Notes under the pieces: model-generated
Database searches by the model: none
What the model was told of the DNA's origin: nothing
What the model saw: the letters and a program-made list of their open reading frames with translations, nothing else
Translations under genes and position numbers: made by a program
Origin: Zingiber officinale
Taxonomy: Eukaryota; Streptophyta; Magnoliopsida; Zingiberales; Zingiberaceae
NCBI RefSeq assembly: GCF_018446385.1
Contig: NC_056002.1
Span: forward strand, 6,807,474 to 6,871,473
Reading direction: 5' to 3'
Length of the DNA: 64,000 bases
Shown: piece after piece, positions 1-12,300 of the stretch
How the letters are laid out: every line of letters begins with the position of its first letter
Numbering within the stretch: position 1 is the stretch's first letter

Positions 1-1019
1 TCTCCGACCCTTACTGCCCAACCGGGGAGCGGACAATTAATGCGTTCCATTTATTGAACAGGGTCTATGGTCGGTCTGTGACCCCTGAACGCCGAAGGTG
101 TCCTTGGGGTGATCTCGTAGTTCTTACGGGGTGGAGACGGCGGAGTCGGTCTATGGATTTTCTTTCCTTTTGCCACATTTCGCTCAAAGGGTCCTTGGTC
201 TCCTGGCTTCAAGCCTCCCAGCTTAACACCCTAGCTCCCAGGCTTCTCGACTTCTTGGTGATGCACATCAAAATACAGGGCTATTTTAGGGGAAAAAATC
301 AACACGCAAATCTCGGATTATTTTGGAAAGATTTATATTATTTAAGAAATTAAATAATGATAACATAAATATCAGAACGGAAGGAAAAAATCTATTGTCT
401 CTCTATAAAAAAATAATTCTATTCGGCATCCAAGGTATGTACGCACTTTTACGTATATTAAAGCTCTAATATTATCTTTTTTCTCCGTCCTCTAATTTGA
501 ATGTTAGAGTATCCGTGCTCGGGAATTCCTAGTCATCCTTTTAAATTCTTTTCCTCCTATTTTGCTATCATCAAGATTCAAAGAACCACATTATCTTCGT
601 TATCATTCAACAATTGATAATTAAATTGATAACGATGCCAATTTACCTAATATTCATTTGTCAAAGTTCGCAGAGTGAATCAAAGCATTTTGTGCTTTGC
701 TACACTGGAAAATTGACTCTACGATATTTATAGTAATCTACTCCTCAATTTAATTTTAGCCAAAATAAAAATAATTATAAATTCGGCCAGTAAAACAGAA
801 AGGATATATTTAGTTAGCAATTTTAAGATGATTTTTTTAAAAAAAATTTGACGCCCTTTTAAGGATTTTAAAAAAATTGTTGTATTAAGTTTTTATCCAT
901 TTATGGCACCATCGTAGTAGTATAATATAGATTACCATCCATAATACGGTACAGAATGCAGATGCCCACCCGGTCCGGCTGGGAAAGCTTTGAAAATATT
1001 ACTTTAAATATAGAAGAAG
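1..1019. other. upstream DNA without a recognised gene
   Basis: No convincing coding region. The first 300 bases are mixed in composition and look like decayed repeat DNA. Bases 300-900 are AT-rich with short A and T runs. The open frame at 54-353 has no recognisable domain and no coding support. This is the distal upstream region of the transporter gene. Confidence 0.5.
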
Positions 1020-1366
1020 CACCGCGGGGTGGGCATCGGCGCGGCGGTCCACAGTGACAATAGTCAAATCTCAGGGGTCCCGGCGAGATATGTAAGGCGG
1101 GGCTCGTCTTTACGTTGCACTCGCGGGCGCAGCGGAGGCAGTGTGGTCCGACGACGTGGCCGTGCCACGTCGTCGTTCGAGGGCCCGTTTGGAGCCCGAA
1201 CAAACGCGCGTGCTTGTCGCGCTCCTCGTGACCTCCACGCAAGGCCGCTGCCACACCTCCTACCTCCGCCACTCTATATATCCATCTTCCTTTCTCTCAG
1301 GCTTCTTCACTCCACGGTCTCACTTTTCTCCCTTCTCTCTCTCTTTCTCTCGGTTCGTGCTCTTTG
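1020..1366 (+). promoter_or_regulatory. OPT core promoter and 5' leader
   Basis: A GC- and CpG-rich stretch (1020-1260) is followed by a TATA-like box (TATATA, 1275-1280). The presumed leader (from about 1305) is strongly pyrimidine-rich, with CTCTCT-type microsatellite tracts at 1330-1352, and ends at the ATG at 1367. CT-rich leaders are common in plant genes. The transcription start is inferred from TATA spacing, not seen. Confidence 0.6.
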
Positions 1367-4300
1367 ATGGCAGGGAAGGGAGAGGGGTCCCCTCCGGAGG
1401 GGAATGAGGAGGCGGAGAGGCGCCCGGTGGAGGAGGTAGCGCTGGTGGTGCCGGAGACGGACGACCCGACGATGCCGGTGATGACATTCCGCGCGTGGTT
1501 CCTCGGCCTGACGTCCTGCTCCCTCCTCATATTCCTCAACACCTTCTTCACCTACCGCACGCAGCCGCTCACCATCTCGGCCATCCTCGTGCAGATCGCG
1601 GTGCTGCCCATCGGCCAGTTCATGGCCTCCGTGCTGCCCAATCGAGAGGTGAGGCTCTTCCCCGGTGGTTGGGGGTTCAACCTCAACCCCGGCCCTTTCA
1701 ACATCAAGGAGCACGTCATCATCACCGTCTTCGCCAACTGCGGCGTGTCCATCGGAGTAGGGGATCCCTACTCCATCGGCGCCATTACGGTGATGAAAGC
1801 CTACTACAAGCAGAGCTTGAGTTTCCTCTGCGCCCTCGTTATCGTGCTCACGACGCAGGTTACTATAAAATGAATGCCTCCCTCCTTTCCGTTTATTTCA
1901 TTCTTTATTCTTCCCCCTTTATATATCTGACCACCTTTTCTTAGATTTTAGCTTAAAATCTGCCACTTTTGGGCCAAATTTCCAACCTTTCTCTTCTCCA
2001 TTTTTTGTGGATACGTACCCTTTTCTCAAACGACTTTTTGCTTAGCAACAAGAAATCCTTTCCCTTGCTTCTTGACATATTAACAAGCTATTATCATATT
2101 CTGATTCATGTAGATCTGAACACATTACGCATGTAATTTGTAGTTTCTTGCAGAAAAGGCACATGCTTCTCTGGTTTTCTTGTCCATTCGTTGTCACATT
2201 ACATGCATATCAAGTCCAATGTGAGTCTTTTTGACGATTCTTCAATTTTACATATTAACATCTATAAAAAGTCGAAATAAATAATGAATAATATATTTAA
2301 ACTCTTTGCAACATCAGAAATCCATAGAAACTGAAATGGATGCAATCAGAACTTTCTAGGTCCATCAACGAGTTTTGACCGAAACCCACTGATGGATCTA
2401 GAGAGCTCCGATTACACTCATTTCAGTTCTAGTGGATTTCTGAGATTACAATGAGTTCAAATATGTTATCTATTGTTTATTTCGACTTTGCATAGATGTT
2501 AACATGTAAAATGGAAAAATTGTCAAAAAAATTCATGTTGGGCATGATATGAAATCATATCAGGTCCAGAACCTAATATCATTTCATATCAGACCCATGT
2601 TGGACAATATAGTTTTCTATTGCCATGTATGAAAAAAATAAAGATAAATAGAACATACATGATTGCCGACAATTGCTCCAAGTTGACTTCCTCGAAGACG
2701 ACTATGGAAATATTGCTCAGACTCCTCTCTAGAAACCTTTTCAACAATTCTTTCAATCTTAACCTATAAATATGATAAACAACTTGTGAAATGAATCCAA
2801 CCAGATGAAGTATCTCCTTTTCAATAAAAAAAAATTTCCTGCAAAACATTATATTTTCAAACTGCATATAGATAATACTTGAATTTATAGTTGACTAAGG
2901 AAAGTATGTCTATGCTCTAATTCTGTAGTAACTAAATGCCAAGTTCAAAAAGTAAGAATCACATCAATAAAAGTAATGGCTAAAAAAATCCCTTCTCCAT
3001 AGCAATATAGTGGAGTCTATCTTATGCAATTACAATTTAGAGTCATGTGAGCCTGATATAATTTAATATCAGGCCCAATGTGGGCTTGATATGAATTAGT
3101 TTATATTTTAGCTGTTTTTTTTAATAATATTTCAACATTCGGAGACGTCGAAATATGTAATGGACAACTCCGTTGGACTCCTTGCAACCTCAGAAATCCA
3201 CTAGAACTTAAATGAGTATAATTCGAGCTTTCTAGGTCCATCAGTGGGTTTCAGTCAAAATCCACTGATGGACTTAGAGAGCTCCGATTGCACCCATTTA
3301 AGTTCCAGTGGATTTTTGAGGTTTTAAGGAGTTCAAATATGGTATCCATTAATTATTTTCACTTTTCATAGATGTTCATATGTAAAATGGAAGAATTATC
3401 AAAAAGGCCCACATTTCATATCAGGCCCAATGTGGGCCTTTTGACGATTCCTCCATTTTACATATTAGCATCTATGAAAAGTGAAAATAACTAATGAATA
3501 TCATATTTGAACTCCTTGAAATCTCAGAAATTCATATGAACTTAAATGGGTGCAATCAGCTCTCTAGGTCCATCAGTGAGTTTTGACCGAAACCCACTAA
3601 TGGACCTAGAGAGCTCCGATTACACTCATTTAAGTTTCAATGGATTTCTGAGATTGCAAGAAGTTCAAATATATTATCCATTGTTTATTTTGACTTCTTC
3701 AAATGTATTAAAATGCTATTAAAAAATTGACTAAATCTATGTAATGTTATTCATATGTTATGCATGTCTGTATGAAAAGAGAAACGAGAGAAGGGAGAGA
3801 AAAATGGTAGAGAAAAGAAAAACGGTAGAAAAAGTCAGATTGTCAAGAGGGTAAAACAGGAATTGCATTTGAAAAAGTACTTCCTTTGGTAAATAGTAAA
3901 GTAACATTCGTCAACATACGTTTTCTAGTAAATTTAAAACTTTAGGTGCATTGTCTGATAAATTACTATTTTATTTTTTCACACGGATCCCAAGCTAAAA
4001 TATCTAATGTTAGATGAATTGACTAAATAAGACTTATTTATCGATTTCCTCTGTTTAAATTTCGAAGAATATAAGTGAATAAACTATGTCGTCGTTTCAT
4101 GTCGAGCATGACATCACGTTAGCTGATTTTTGCATATGGTTCATGAGTCTAGCTATTGGGTTTTGGCTGGGCTGGGATGATGAGAAAGTATCTGGTGGAT
4201 CCAGCTGATATGTGGTGGCCTGCTAACCTTGCTCAAGTCTCCCTCTACAGGTATGGTTCCTTTCAATCTTCCACAACAAGCTGATTATCTGTTTTGAGAG

Positions 4301-6629
4301 TGCTGTGCAAAAAGTGGGATAGAATGGTTGCACTATCTGCATCAATCTCAATCACTTTGCAGGAACAGTGAGACTTTCTAAGCTAAAACTACTAACTTTA
4401 TGAAAACCAAGTCAGATTTATACTTGTAGTTTATTAGAGGGGAAAAAGTGTTTAGAAGGCCCTTTTAGAAGGCTATAGTTCCTTTTTAGAAGGCTCAATC
4501 TTCTTTCTCAGGATTGAATGCTTAAGATGCTTTTCTATTTACATGGATGGTTGACATTCAACATGCAAAATTCAGAGTTACAAAATGTTTCTGAATTTTT
4601 GAACAGATGTGATTCTTGTTCTTTCAAGCCTTTAGATGCCTATGAACTTTACTTATTCTTTGACTGGCATTGCAGAGCTTTACATGAGAAGGATGAGAAA
4701 TCGAAAGGCCTAAGCCGGATGAACTTCTTTCTCATATTCTTCATTGCCAGCTTTGGCTACTACATTTTTCCTGGCTACCTCTTGCCAATATTGACCTTCT
4801 TCTCATGGATGTGTTGGGTATGGCCTCATAGTATCACTGCACAGCAGATTGGATCAGCATACCATGGACTTGGGGTTGGTGCATTTACACTCGATTGGGC
4901 AGGGATCTCAGCATACCATGGGAGTCCTCTAGTGACTCCATGGTTTTCTATCCTCAATGTGGCTGTTGGATTCATTATGTTTATCTACATAATAGTCCCT
5001 TTATGCTACTGGAAATTTAACACATTCAATGCGCAGAAGTTTCCAATATTCTCCAATCAGCTCTTCACTACAACAGGCCAGAAATATGACACTACCAAGA
5101 TATTGACACCGAATTTTGATCTGAATGTCGCTGCATATGAGAGTTACGGAAAGCTCTATCTTAGTCCTCTTTTTGCACTCTCGATAGGATCAGGATTTGC
5201 AAGATTCACAGCAACCATTACCCATGTTATTCTCTTCCATGGAAGGTGCTCAATAGCTAAAATTTATTCGTGATAAATCCTAATGATCAATACATCTTTC
5301 ATTGGCTCCAAAGTGAATTGCTAACCTACTGTATAGGAACCCTTCTTAAAGCACGAACTCTTTCTCTCTGTGCAGTGACATCTGGAGGCAAAGCAAGTCA
5401 GCAATGAACTCAGCAAACTTGGACATCCATGCTAAACTGATGAGGAAATACAAGCAAGTACCTCAGTGGTGGTTCCTCATTCTACTACTAGGAAGCGTTG
5501 TATTAGCGCTAATGACGTCCTTCATTTGGAAACGAGATGTGCAGCTTCCATGGTGGGGCATGCTATTTGCTTTTAGTTTGGCTTGGATTCTTACACTTCC
5601 CATTGGAGTAATTCAAGCAACTACAAATCAGGTAAAGAAAACTTCGCATGACATTAAGAATTGTGTGATGTTCATTTCTTTAAATAACTGATCAAGGCAT
5701 TGACAATCACCGTCCTCATAATTGCATACAGCAACCTGGATATGATGTCATAGCCCAGTATATGATTGGGTATGCCCATCCTGGAAAACCGATTTCTAAT
5801 CTTCTGTTCAAGGTCTATGGGAGAATCAGCACTATCCATGCCCTTGCATTTCTTTCTGATCTGAAGCTTGGCCATTATATGAAGATTCCACCTCGGTGCA
5901 TGTACACTGCTCAGGTGACTTAAATTCTCCATTCTTATTGTTGGTTCTTTCACTGAACGAACAAGGTTGAATGATTATGTTTGTTACATCTGAGGCTCAA
6001 TCTTTTCCTCTCAGCTTGTCGGAACTCTTGTTTCTGGAGTCTTGAACCTTTCTGTGGCTTGGTGGATGCTCGAAAAAATTACGAATATCTGTGATGTTGA
6101 ATCTCTACATCCTGACAGCCCATGGACTTGCCCCAAGTATAGAGTTACCTTTGATGCTTCGGTCATATGGGGTCTCATAGGCCCTGGTCGCCTCTTTGGG
6201 CATGGAGGCCTATACCGGAATTTGGTGTGGTTGTTCCTCATCGGAGCTTTCTTGCCGGTTCCAATATGGATATTAAGCAAAATGTACCCAGAGAAGAAGT
6301 GGATCCGGCTCATCAACATTCCTGTCATAACTGCTGGTTTTGCTGGTATGCCGCCTGCAGCGCCAACCAACAAAGCTAGCTGGCTCCTGACCGGAGCCGT
6401 CTTCAACTACTTTGTTTTCCGATATCGAAAGGGCTGGTGGCAGAGGTACAACTATGTGTTATCTGCAGCTCTGGATGCCGGCACGGCATTCATGGGGGTG
6501 CTATTGTTCTTTGCCCTCCAGAATGAGGGTCGCAACCTGCACTGGTGGGGCACAGAGCTTGATCACTGCCCACTGGCAACATGTCCAACTGCACCAGGAA
6601 TATCAGTCAAAGGATGCCCAGTCTTCTAA
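1367..6629 (+). CDS. OPT: oligopeptide transporter (OPT family, OPT1/OPT5-like), six exons
   Basis: Proton-coupled oligopeptide transporter of the plant OPT (PT) clade, a polytopic membrane protein, probably of the plasma membrane. Six exons by GT-AG sites with consistent phase: 1367-1858, 4153-4250, 4676-5245, 5376-5631, 5732-5914, 6015-6629. This gives 737 codons, normal for the family (about 730-760). Both family signatures are present: NPG (residues 107-109, within [10 protein letters not shown]) and KIPPR (523-527). The acidic N-terminus, many hydrophobic segments and the C-terminal [10 protein letters not shown] ending are typical. No internal stop or frameshift is seen. ATG at 1367 is chosen because it is the first in-frame ATG after the CT-rich leader and gives the usual N-terminus ([14 protein letters not shown]). 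Intron 1 is 2294 bp and contains MITE-like repeats. A copia LTR begins 87 bp after the stop. Substrate cannot be decided from sequence; relatives move small peptides, glutathione or metal chelates. Confidence 0.95.
2205..2545. repeat. palindromic MITE-like repeat, copy 1 (OPT intron 1)
   Basis: Long imperfect inverted repeat. The left arm runs from about 2205 to 2375 and the right arm mirrors it to about 2545. Near the centre, AGAGAGCTCCGATTACACTC mirrors the left-arm text. The outer arms contain ATATTAACATCTAT and its reverse complement ATAGATGTTAACAT. The unit recurs twice more in the same intron. No coding capacity. Confidence 0.7.
3045..3420. repeat. palindromic MITE-like repeat, copy 2 (OPT intron 1)
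   Basis: Related to the copies on either side. The left arm is partly replaced by different sequence (about 3110-3150). The core around 3180-3310 keeps the paired text (TCTAGGTCCATCAGTGGG and its mirror). The outer edge has ATATCAGGCCCAATGTGGGC-like termini. Confidence 0.65.
3412..3700. repeat. palindromic MITE-like repeat, copy 3 (OPT intron 1)
   Basis: Starts with ATTTCATATCAGGCCCAATG and follows copy 2 almost directly, sharing the ATATCAGGCCC-type edge. The core palindrome lies at about 3525-3655. The right arm stops near 3700, shorter than in copy 1, so this copy appears truncated. Confidence 0.65.
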
Positions 6630-6716
6630 AAATAAATTTAAGCTCAAAGAAGTCTTTGGTAGACGATAACTCCTCTGAGATCATAGAGTGAGCAAATTCG
6701 GACATAGAGATGATGG

Positions 6717-6980
6717 TAAAAAAGATAAAAGAGGATTATCAGAATTGATCGGATTAAATCATTAAATTAAATTAGTTTTAGGATTATTCTAATAATTCTG
6801 ATATAATTATTAGAATAATTCTTAGAATAATTTTTAGAATTATTTTGTTATTTATTAATTGGTTAATTGATCGAGTACTTGTTTAAACCTTATATATTGT
6901 ATTGTCTTAAGGACAAGTATAAACAAACAATAAGATTAATTATTACTTTTCTATTTTATATTCTTTCTATTCTTCTTTTA
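6717..6980 (+). repeat. 5' LTR of copia element
   Basis: Begins TAAAAAAGATAAAAGAG and ends TCTTCTTTTA, giving short inverted ends. It matches the copy at 10259-10527 with few differences. It contains AT-rich sub-palindromes built on ATTCTAATAATTCT and TTAGAATAATT, and a TATATATTG stretch that may serve as its TATA region. Confidence 0.85.
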
Positions 6981-6983
6981 ACA

Positions 6984-6996
6984 TGGTAGCAGAGCC
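6984..6996 (+). other. primer binding site, copia
   Basis: TGGTAGCAGAGCC directly after the 5' LTR. It matches the usual initiator-Met tRNA primer site of plant copia elements (TGGTATCAGAGCC) with one change. Confidence 0.75.
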
Positions 6997-7359
6997 ATGA
7001 TCCTTCGTTCCTTCTCTTTCTCTTAATTCTCCTTCACAAATCCTCTTCCCTTTCTTTTTCTGCCGCCGCCCAAGACAAAAGAGGAGTTTCTTTTTTTTGA
7101 AATCGTAAAATAAGACGACAAAAAGGCTTCTCCTTTTGTGCTACCGCCGCTGTCCACTGAACGTCGACCAAACCTCGACGTTGACAACAAGTGGTTGCTC
7201 CAGCCAAGACTTCTATTTCTTCCAAGGGGAGTTTCTCCAGACGAAAGGCCCCCTTTCCGGCGATCCAGTCTCTCTACAAGATAAGTTATTTTATTTTAGA
7301 TGTCAAATACTCAACACTATCAAGGAGGCCAAAAATAAAATTCAGTCCGATGTCAAATT

Positions 7360-8218
7360 TGTCGATAAAGGAACAAATGCTATTGTGTTTCATGGGAGAA
7401 TAAAAAATGACCTCTACTATCTTCAAAGTTCTTCCATCAAAGCTTTTGTTGGTGAACGCACAAATAAACCAGCTTGGCATGCTCGACTTGGTCATCCTTC
7501 TCTTCATATTGTCCAGTCAATCATCAATAGGTATGGTTTACCTACTTCCATTATCTCCTTTCCATTTCATTCATGTAGGGCATGCATGGAATCTAAAAGT
7601 CATAAGCTACCTTTCTATTCATCCGATTATGTTTCTAATTTCCCACTTGAATTAATTCATTCTGATGTTTGGGGCCCTGCACCTGTTTTATCTAACCAAG
7701 ATTTCCAATATTATGTTACCTTTATTGATCATTTTAGTAAATATACTTGGCTCTATCCTATGAAAAGAAAATCTGATTTATTGGATATATTCTGTAAATT
7801 TCAAAATCAAGTTGAACGATATTTTAATCGTAAAATACTTTCTTTTCATTCTGATTGGAGAGGTGAATATCAAGCTCTCTATCGTCATCTTGTCTCTTGT
7901 GGAATTGTTCATCGAGTCTCTTGTCCTCACACTCCAGAACAAAATGGCTCTGCTGAGAGAAAACATAGATACATAGTCGAAACTGCCTTAGCTCTTCTTC
8001 ATTATGCATCAGTTCCACATAAATTTTGGGATGAAGTTGTTACCACTGCTGTATATCTCATAAATCGACTCCCTATTCCATTGCTCAATCATAAATGTCC
8101 TTTTGAAACACTTTATAATCAAACTCTTAATTACACTTTCCTTCGAATTTTTGGTTGCGCATGTTATCCATGGTTACGCCCCTACTCTAAACACAAACTT
8201 GACTGTCGTTCACTATAA
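7360..8218 (+). pseudogene. copia integrase (pre-integrase finger and core)
   Basis: Integrase region of the element. The GAG-pre-integrase motif WHARLGHPS with a downstream CRAC pair is at about 7470-7600. The catalytic core shows HSDVWGP (about 7655), SDWRGEY (about 7845) and EQNGSAERKHR (about 7940), so the three acidic residues are kept. The usual glycine pair after the second Asp reads WRG here. The frame ends at a TAA at 8216-8218 in the C-terminal domain, where homologues continue. The upstream part of the open frame (from 7136) is not recognisable. Non-functional copy. Confidence 0.85.
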
Positions 8219-8699
8219 TATGTTTTCCTTGGTTACAACAATTTGCACCATGGTTATCGTTGTTTACATATACCAACAGGTCGAATTTATATTTCACGAC
8301 ATGTTACTTTTGATGAGACTCTATTCCCTTTTTCAGTATCTTCTTCAATCTCTCCTCCAGATACAGGTGGCACCTTCTTAATACCACCTAATATTGTCAT
8401 AAATGATGGCATCCTAGGTTCTGCTCCGCTCTCTAATAACTCCCCTATACCATCAGAATCACCTCAGGATGCTGCTCCAATCTTGGAAGACTCGCCGGTC
8501 GAAGATAATATGCTCTTTAGTTCTGAATCCTCGGATAATGCAAGTCCGTCATCTACATCACCATGTCAGCCTACTTCCTCATCACCATCAACAAGTGATT
8601 CAGATGATAATGCTCCTCGTCGCATGCTTCCCATTAGTGATATTTATGAACATTGCCCACCAAATGCGACTCGATATCCTCTTCCACGGGCTCTAGTGG

Positions 8700-10250
8700 T
8701 TTTTTTAAAAATCTATTGAACCAACTTGTTTTACGCAAGCAAACAAGGATCCAAATTGGCTTAGTGCAATGGCTACAGAATTTGATGCACTTCTTCGCAA
8801 TGAAACATAGAGTCTAGTTCCACGCACTTCTTCAATGAATGTTGTGGGCTCTAAATGGGTATTCTGTCTTAAGTATCAAGCTGATGGCTCTCTTGAACGA
8901 TACAAAGCTCGACTTGTAGCCAAAGGTTTTAGTCAGCAACCAGGTATTGACTTCAATGACACTTTTAGTACAGTCATCAAGATTACATCTATCAGACTAT
9001 TATTATCGATAGCTGTTAGTTCCAATTGGCCTGTACGCCAATTAGACATCTCAAATACGTTTCTCCATGGTCATCTTGAGGAAACTGTATTTATGGAGCA
9101 ACCATCTGGGTTCATTCATCCACAATTTTCATCTCATGTTTGCCAACTTAAAAAATCTTTATATGGTCTTCGACAAGCTCCTCGTGCATGGTTTCATCGA
9201 CTATCCAATTGGTTACAATCTCAAGGATTTTCTGGATCAAAGACCGACTCGTCTCTATTTCACAAATATACTGATGGATCTATGATATTTTTTCTTATTT
9301 ATGTGGATGACATCCTGATAACCGGTAATGATCATAAGAGCATCATAACTTTATTAAGTCTTCTCAATCAAGAATTTCCTATTCGAGATTTGGGCATTGC
9401 TCGTTTTTTTCTTGGTATTGAGCTTATTCCACATGAGGATGACTATCTTCTCTCTCAGAGCAAATACATTACTGGACTTCTTCAAAGAGCCAAAATGGAT
9501 GGGGCACGTCCGGTCTCTACACCAATTGCTATAAACAACTCTCCATCTTCATCCTCTCCTGTTCTGTCTGATCCACAGATTTATCGAAGCATTGTTGGAG
9601 CCTTACAATATGTCACTATCACACGCCCTAATATTACTTTTGCAGTAAATCGTGCTTGTCAATTCATGCATGCTCCAACTGAACAAAATTAGGATAATGT
9701 AAAAAGAATACTTCGCTATCTCAAAAGTACTATTCTACATGGTCTTCTTTTATATCGTCAATCGTCTCGAGATTTACATGCCTATAGTGATGCGGATTGG
9801 GAAAGTTCTCCTGAAGATAGACGCTCTACTAGTGGATATGCAATATTTCTTGGACGAAATCTTATCTCATGGAATTCGAAGAAGCAACCTACGGTATCTC
9901 TTTCAAGTACTGAGGCAGAATATAAAGCTATAGCAAATATAACGTCTGAAATGATTTGGCTTCAATCACTTCTCTCTGAACTTCATCTTGCATCAAATAT
10001 TGCACCAAAAATTTGGTGTGACAATATTGGAGCAACATATCTCATAGCAAATACAATCTTTCATGCTCGTACAAAACATGTGGAGATTGATTTTCATTTT
10101 GTTCGTGAACGTGTGGCAACTCAACAATTATCCGTCTCTTATATCTCTGCTGAGGATCAAATTACTGATATCTTTACTAAGCCATTATCCAGACAACGTT
10201 TCAACAAGTTAGCAAGCAAACTCAATGTCAAAGATCTCCCGTTAAGTTTG
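8700..10250 (+). pseudogene. copia reverse transcriptase and RNase H
   Basis: RT starts near 8705. It shows [45 protein letters not shown] and an intact YVDD catalytic motif (about 9300). A TAG at 9690-9692 and a frame change separate it from RNase H, which has the [21 protein letters not shown] and DNIGATYL motifs and ends in [13 protein letters not shown]-like text before the polypurine tract. Another stop lies at about 8806. All domains are recognisable, so decay is modest. Confidence 0.85.
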
Positions 10251-10258
10251 TCGGGGGG

Positions 10259-10527
10259 TAAAAGAGATAAAAGAGAATTACCAGAATTGACCGGATCAAA
10301 TCATCAAATCAAATCAAATTAGTTTTAGGATTATTCTAATAATTCTGTTATAATTATTAGAATAATTCTTAGAATAATTTTTAGAATTATTCTGTTATTT
10401 ATTAATTGGTTAATTGACCGAGTACTTGTTTAAACCCTATATATTGTATTGTCTTAAGGACAAGTATCAACAAACAATAAGATTAATTATTACTCTCCTA
10501 TTATATCTTCTTTCTATTCTTCTTTTA
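10259..10527 (+). repeat. 3' LTR of copia element
   Basis: Preceded by the polypurine tract GGGGGG (10252-10258 region). It matches the 5' LTR along its full length with small indels in the CAAATC/TTAAAT-rich part. Confidence 0.85.
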
Positions 10528-10589
10528 AGTGTTCAGATAAATGATTCCTTGGTGTTTTTCTCACTTTAAATGTGTAGGATGATGAACGA

Positions 10590-11160
10590 TTATTGATGGA
10601 CCTTGTAAAAACCTAAGCCGCATGAATTCTAAAACATAAAGAACTCACATATAAAAAATACAAGAAGAAGAAGATCTAGTTTCATCAATTAAACATGACA
10701 TAAAAAGTAAACAAATATCATAAGAAACCTGAATGAAGAGTTATCCTTGTCTTCAGCGTCGTCCAGAAATAATTCCCATGGAAGATGCATCAGAAAGAAA
10801 AGGAAGGTCTTCCAAGAGGCTTAGGGATGATGGTGCCGAAAAGTCTCTTGTCAATGAGGAACAAGAAACTAGGACAAGAGATATCCTAAGCCCTTAAGGA
10901 CCAACCCTATTTATAATGAGCTCTATTATCAGCCCATCGATAATAATAGATGTGGGACTATAAGTCCATATATATACTGAACATCTATTATCAGCATATA
11001 TATGATAATAGATGCGAGACTAAAGGTTCTACACATAAAAAGTATACATCCAATAACTGAATCCAATAAGCCTAAGTTAGATTACTTTAAAAGATTCAGA
11101 TCGTATTCATATATGCAACTTACAAATAAGCATACCTAATAGGGATAATTATATCCAACA
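10590..11160 (-). repeat. 3' LTR of copia element D (approximate left end)
   Basis: On the minus strand the LTR starts TGTTGGATATAATTATCC at 11160, directly after a purine-rich tract (AACCCAAGTGGAAGAT, 11161-11176 read on the minus strand). The other end is not certain; TCCATCA near 10600 is a candidate. Paired GATAATAGATG words near 10940-11010 are internal repeats. Bases 10528-10590 may be original sequence downstream of OPT. Confidence 0.6.
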
Positions 11161-11176
11161 ATCTTCCACTTGGGTT

Positions 11177-11711
11177 ATATGTGAGTTGTATGTGGAATAC
11201 AGGTAAAACTTTAGTTGATATCAAACGTTATGGGTACAAGATACCCCTGCAAACAATCTGGTCCATTAACTACATTATTATAGGACTAAAGAGGTCACAA
11301 CTACTGTATATGATCGTAACAAGTCCCAACAGTAATCACAATACCAATGTCATTAATGGCATAGATCAAAATGTAGATGTGTAGAGTGGAAATTACATGA
11401 AATGTGATCAATACATGTCAATTTTCAACTGGTCCTAAGATGACTCAAAAGAGGTCAAATCATGTTTACAAAATATTTTATGCTAAACTGCAATAACAAA
11501 TCATGATCCAAACTGTATGATTCCAAAAGGAATCCATATCTTATTTACAAACACCAAATGTTAAATAACAACAGTAAATAATGATATCATAGTCAGAGTG
11601 TCAAACAAACATGTAAATTCCCATTAATATTTTGAACTTTAAGTACGTACAATAATCAAAACAAATGTTTGTCTTTATTAATCAAGATAAAGCAATAAAT
11701 ACAGATTCCTA
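11177..11711 (-). other. non-coding 3' region of copia D
   Basis: AT-rich sequence between the RNase H stop and the polypurine tract. No ORF of note. Its position fits the 3' untranslated part of a copia element. Confidence 0.5.
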
Positions 11712-12295
11712 TTAGATGAGTTCTTCTTCCATAAGAAGGATTCTCATATCCACAATATGCGCATGAAACACCTTAGGTACCAAGCCTTTGGTGAGTGGAT
11801 CAGCTAACATGGAATCTGTGCTGATGTGCTCTACCATAATCTGACAACTCTGAACTCTTTCTTTAACCTCTAGAAACTTGATGTCGATGTGTTTAGACTT
11901 CGACGAATTACGGTTGTTCTTGGCATAAAGTTCTGCAGCTTTATTATCACAATAGATCCTCAATGGTCTGTCAATGCCATCAATGATCTGCAATGCTGTG
12001 ATGAAGTTCCGCAGCTAAATCCCGTGATTGGATGCTTCATAACATGCTATCAACTCTGCCTCTATAGTAGAAGTGACTACTAGCATTTGCTTGACGCCCT
12101 TCCAAGATATAGTCCCTCCAGTAAGTATGAAAATATAATCCGAAGTAGATCTTCTACTATCCAAGCATTCAGCAAAATCGGAGTCTGAATATCTAATCAC
12201 CTCCAGATGATCTGATCTCCAATACATGAGCATATATCCTTTAGTTCTTTGCAAATACCGCATCACTCTCTTAATTGCTTTCCAATGTGATGGTC
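11712..12295 (-). pseudogene. copia D RNase H
   Basis: Reads HWKAIKRVMRYLQRTKGYML, YSDSDFAECLDSRRSTSDY, STIEAELIACYEA and then CDNKAAELYAKNN, ending in DPLTKGL, which is the standard copia RNase H order. One in-frame TAG (12015-12017), where relatives have Trp, interrupts it; the frame is otherwise continuous. Its N-terminal side is cut at 12296 by the insertion of element A. Confidence 0.85.
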
Positions 12296-12300
12296 CTGGG

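Larger units (their letters stand above)
6717..10527 (+). mobile_element. Ty1/copia retrotransposon, gag and protease deleted
   Basis: Two near-identical LTRs (6717-6980 and 10259-10527) flank a 3.3-kb interior. The interior holds integrase, reverse transcriptase and RNase H in copia order, all broken by stops or frameshifts. Only about 370 bp separate the 5' LTR from the pre-integrase region, so gag and protease are missing. A polypurine GGGGGG precedes the 3' LTR. No clear target duplication is seen (GATGG left, AGTGT right). It lies just downstream of the OPT stop codon in the same orientation. Confidence 0.85.

Noticed and set aside
1029-1714. Several open frames on both strands around OPT exon 1
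   Set aside because: Shadows of the GC-rich exon and promoter; only the frame from 1367 has OPT family motifs.
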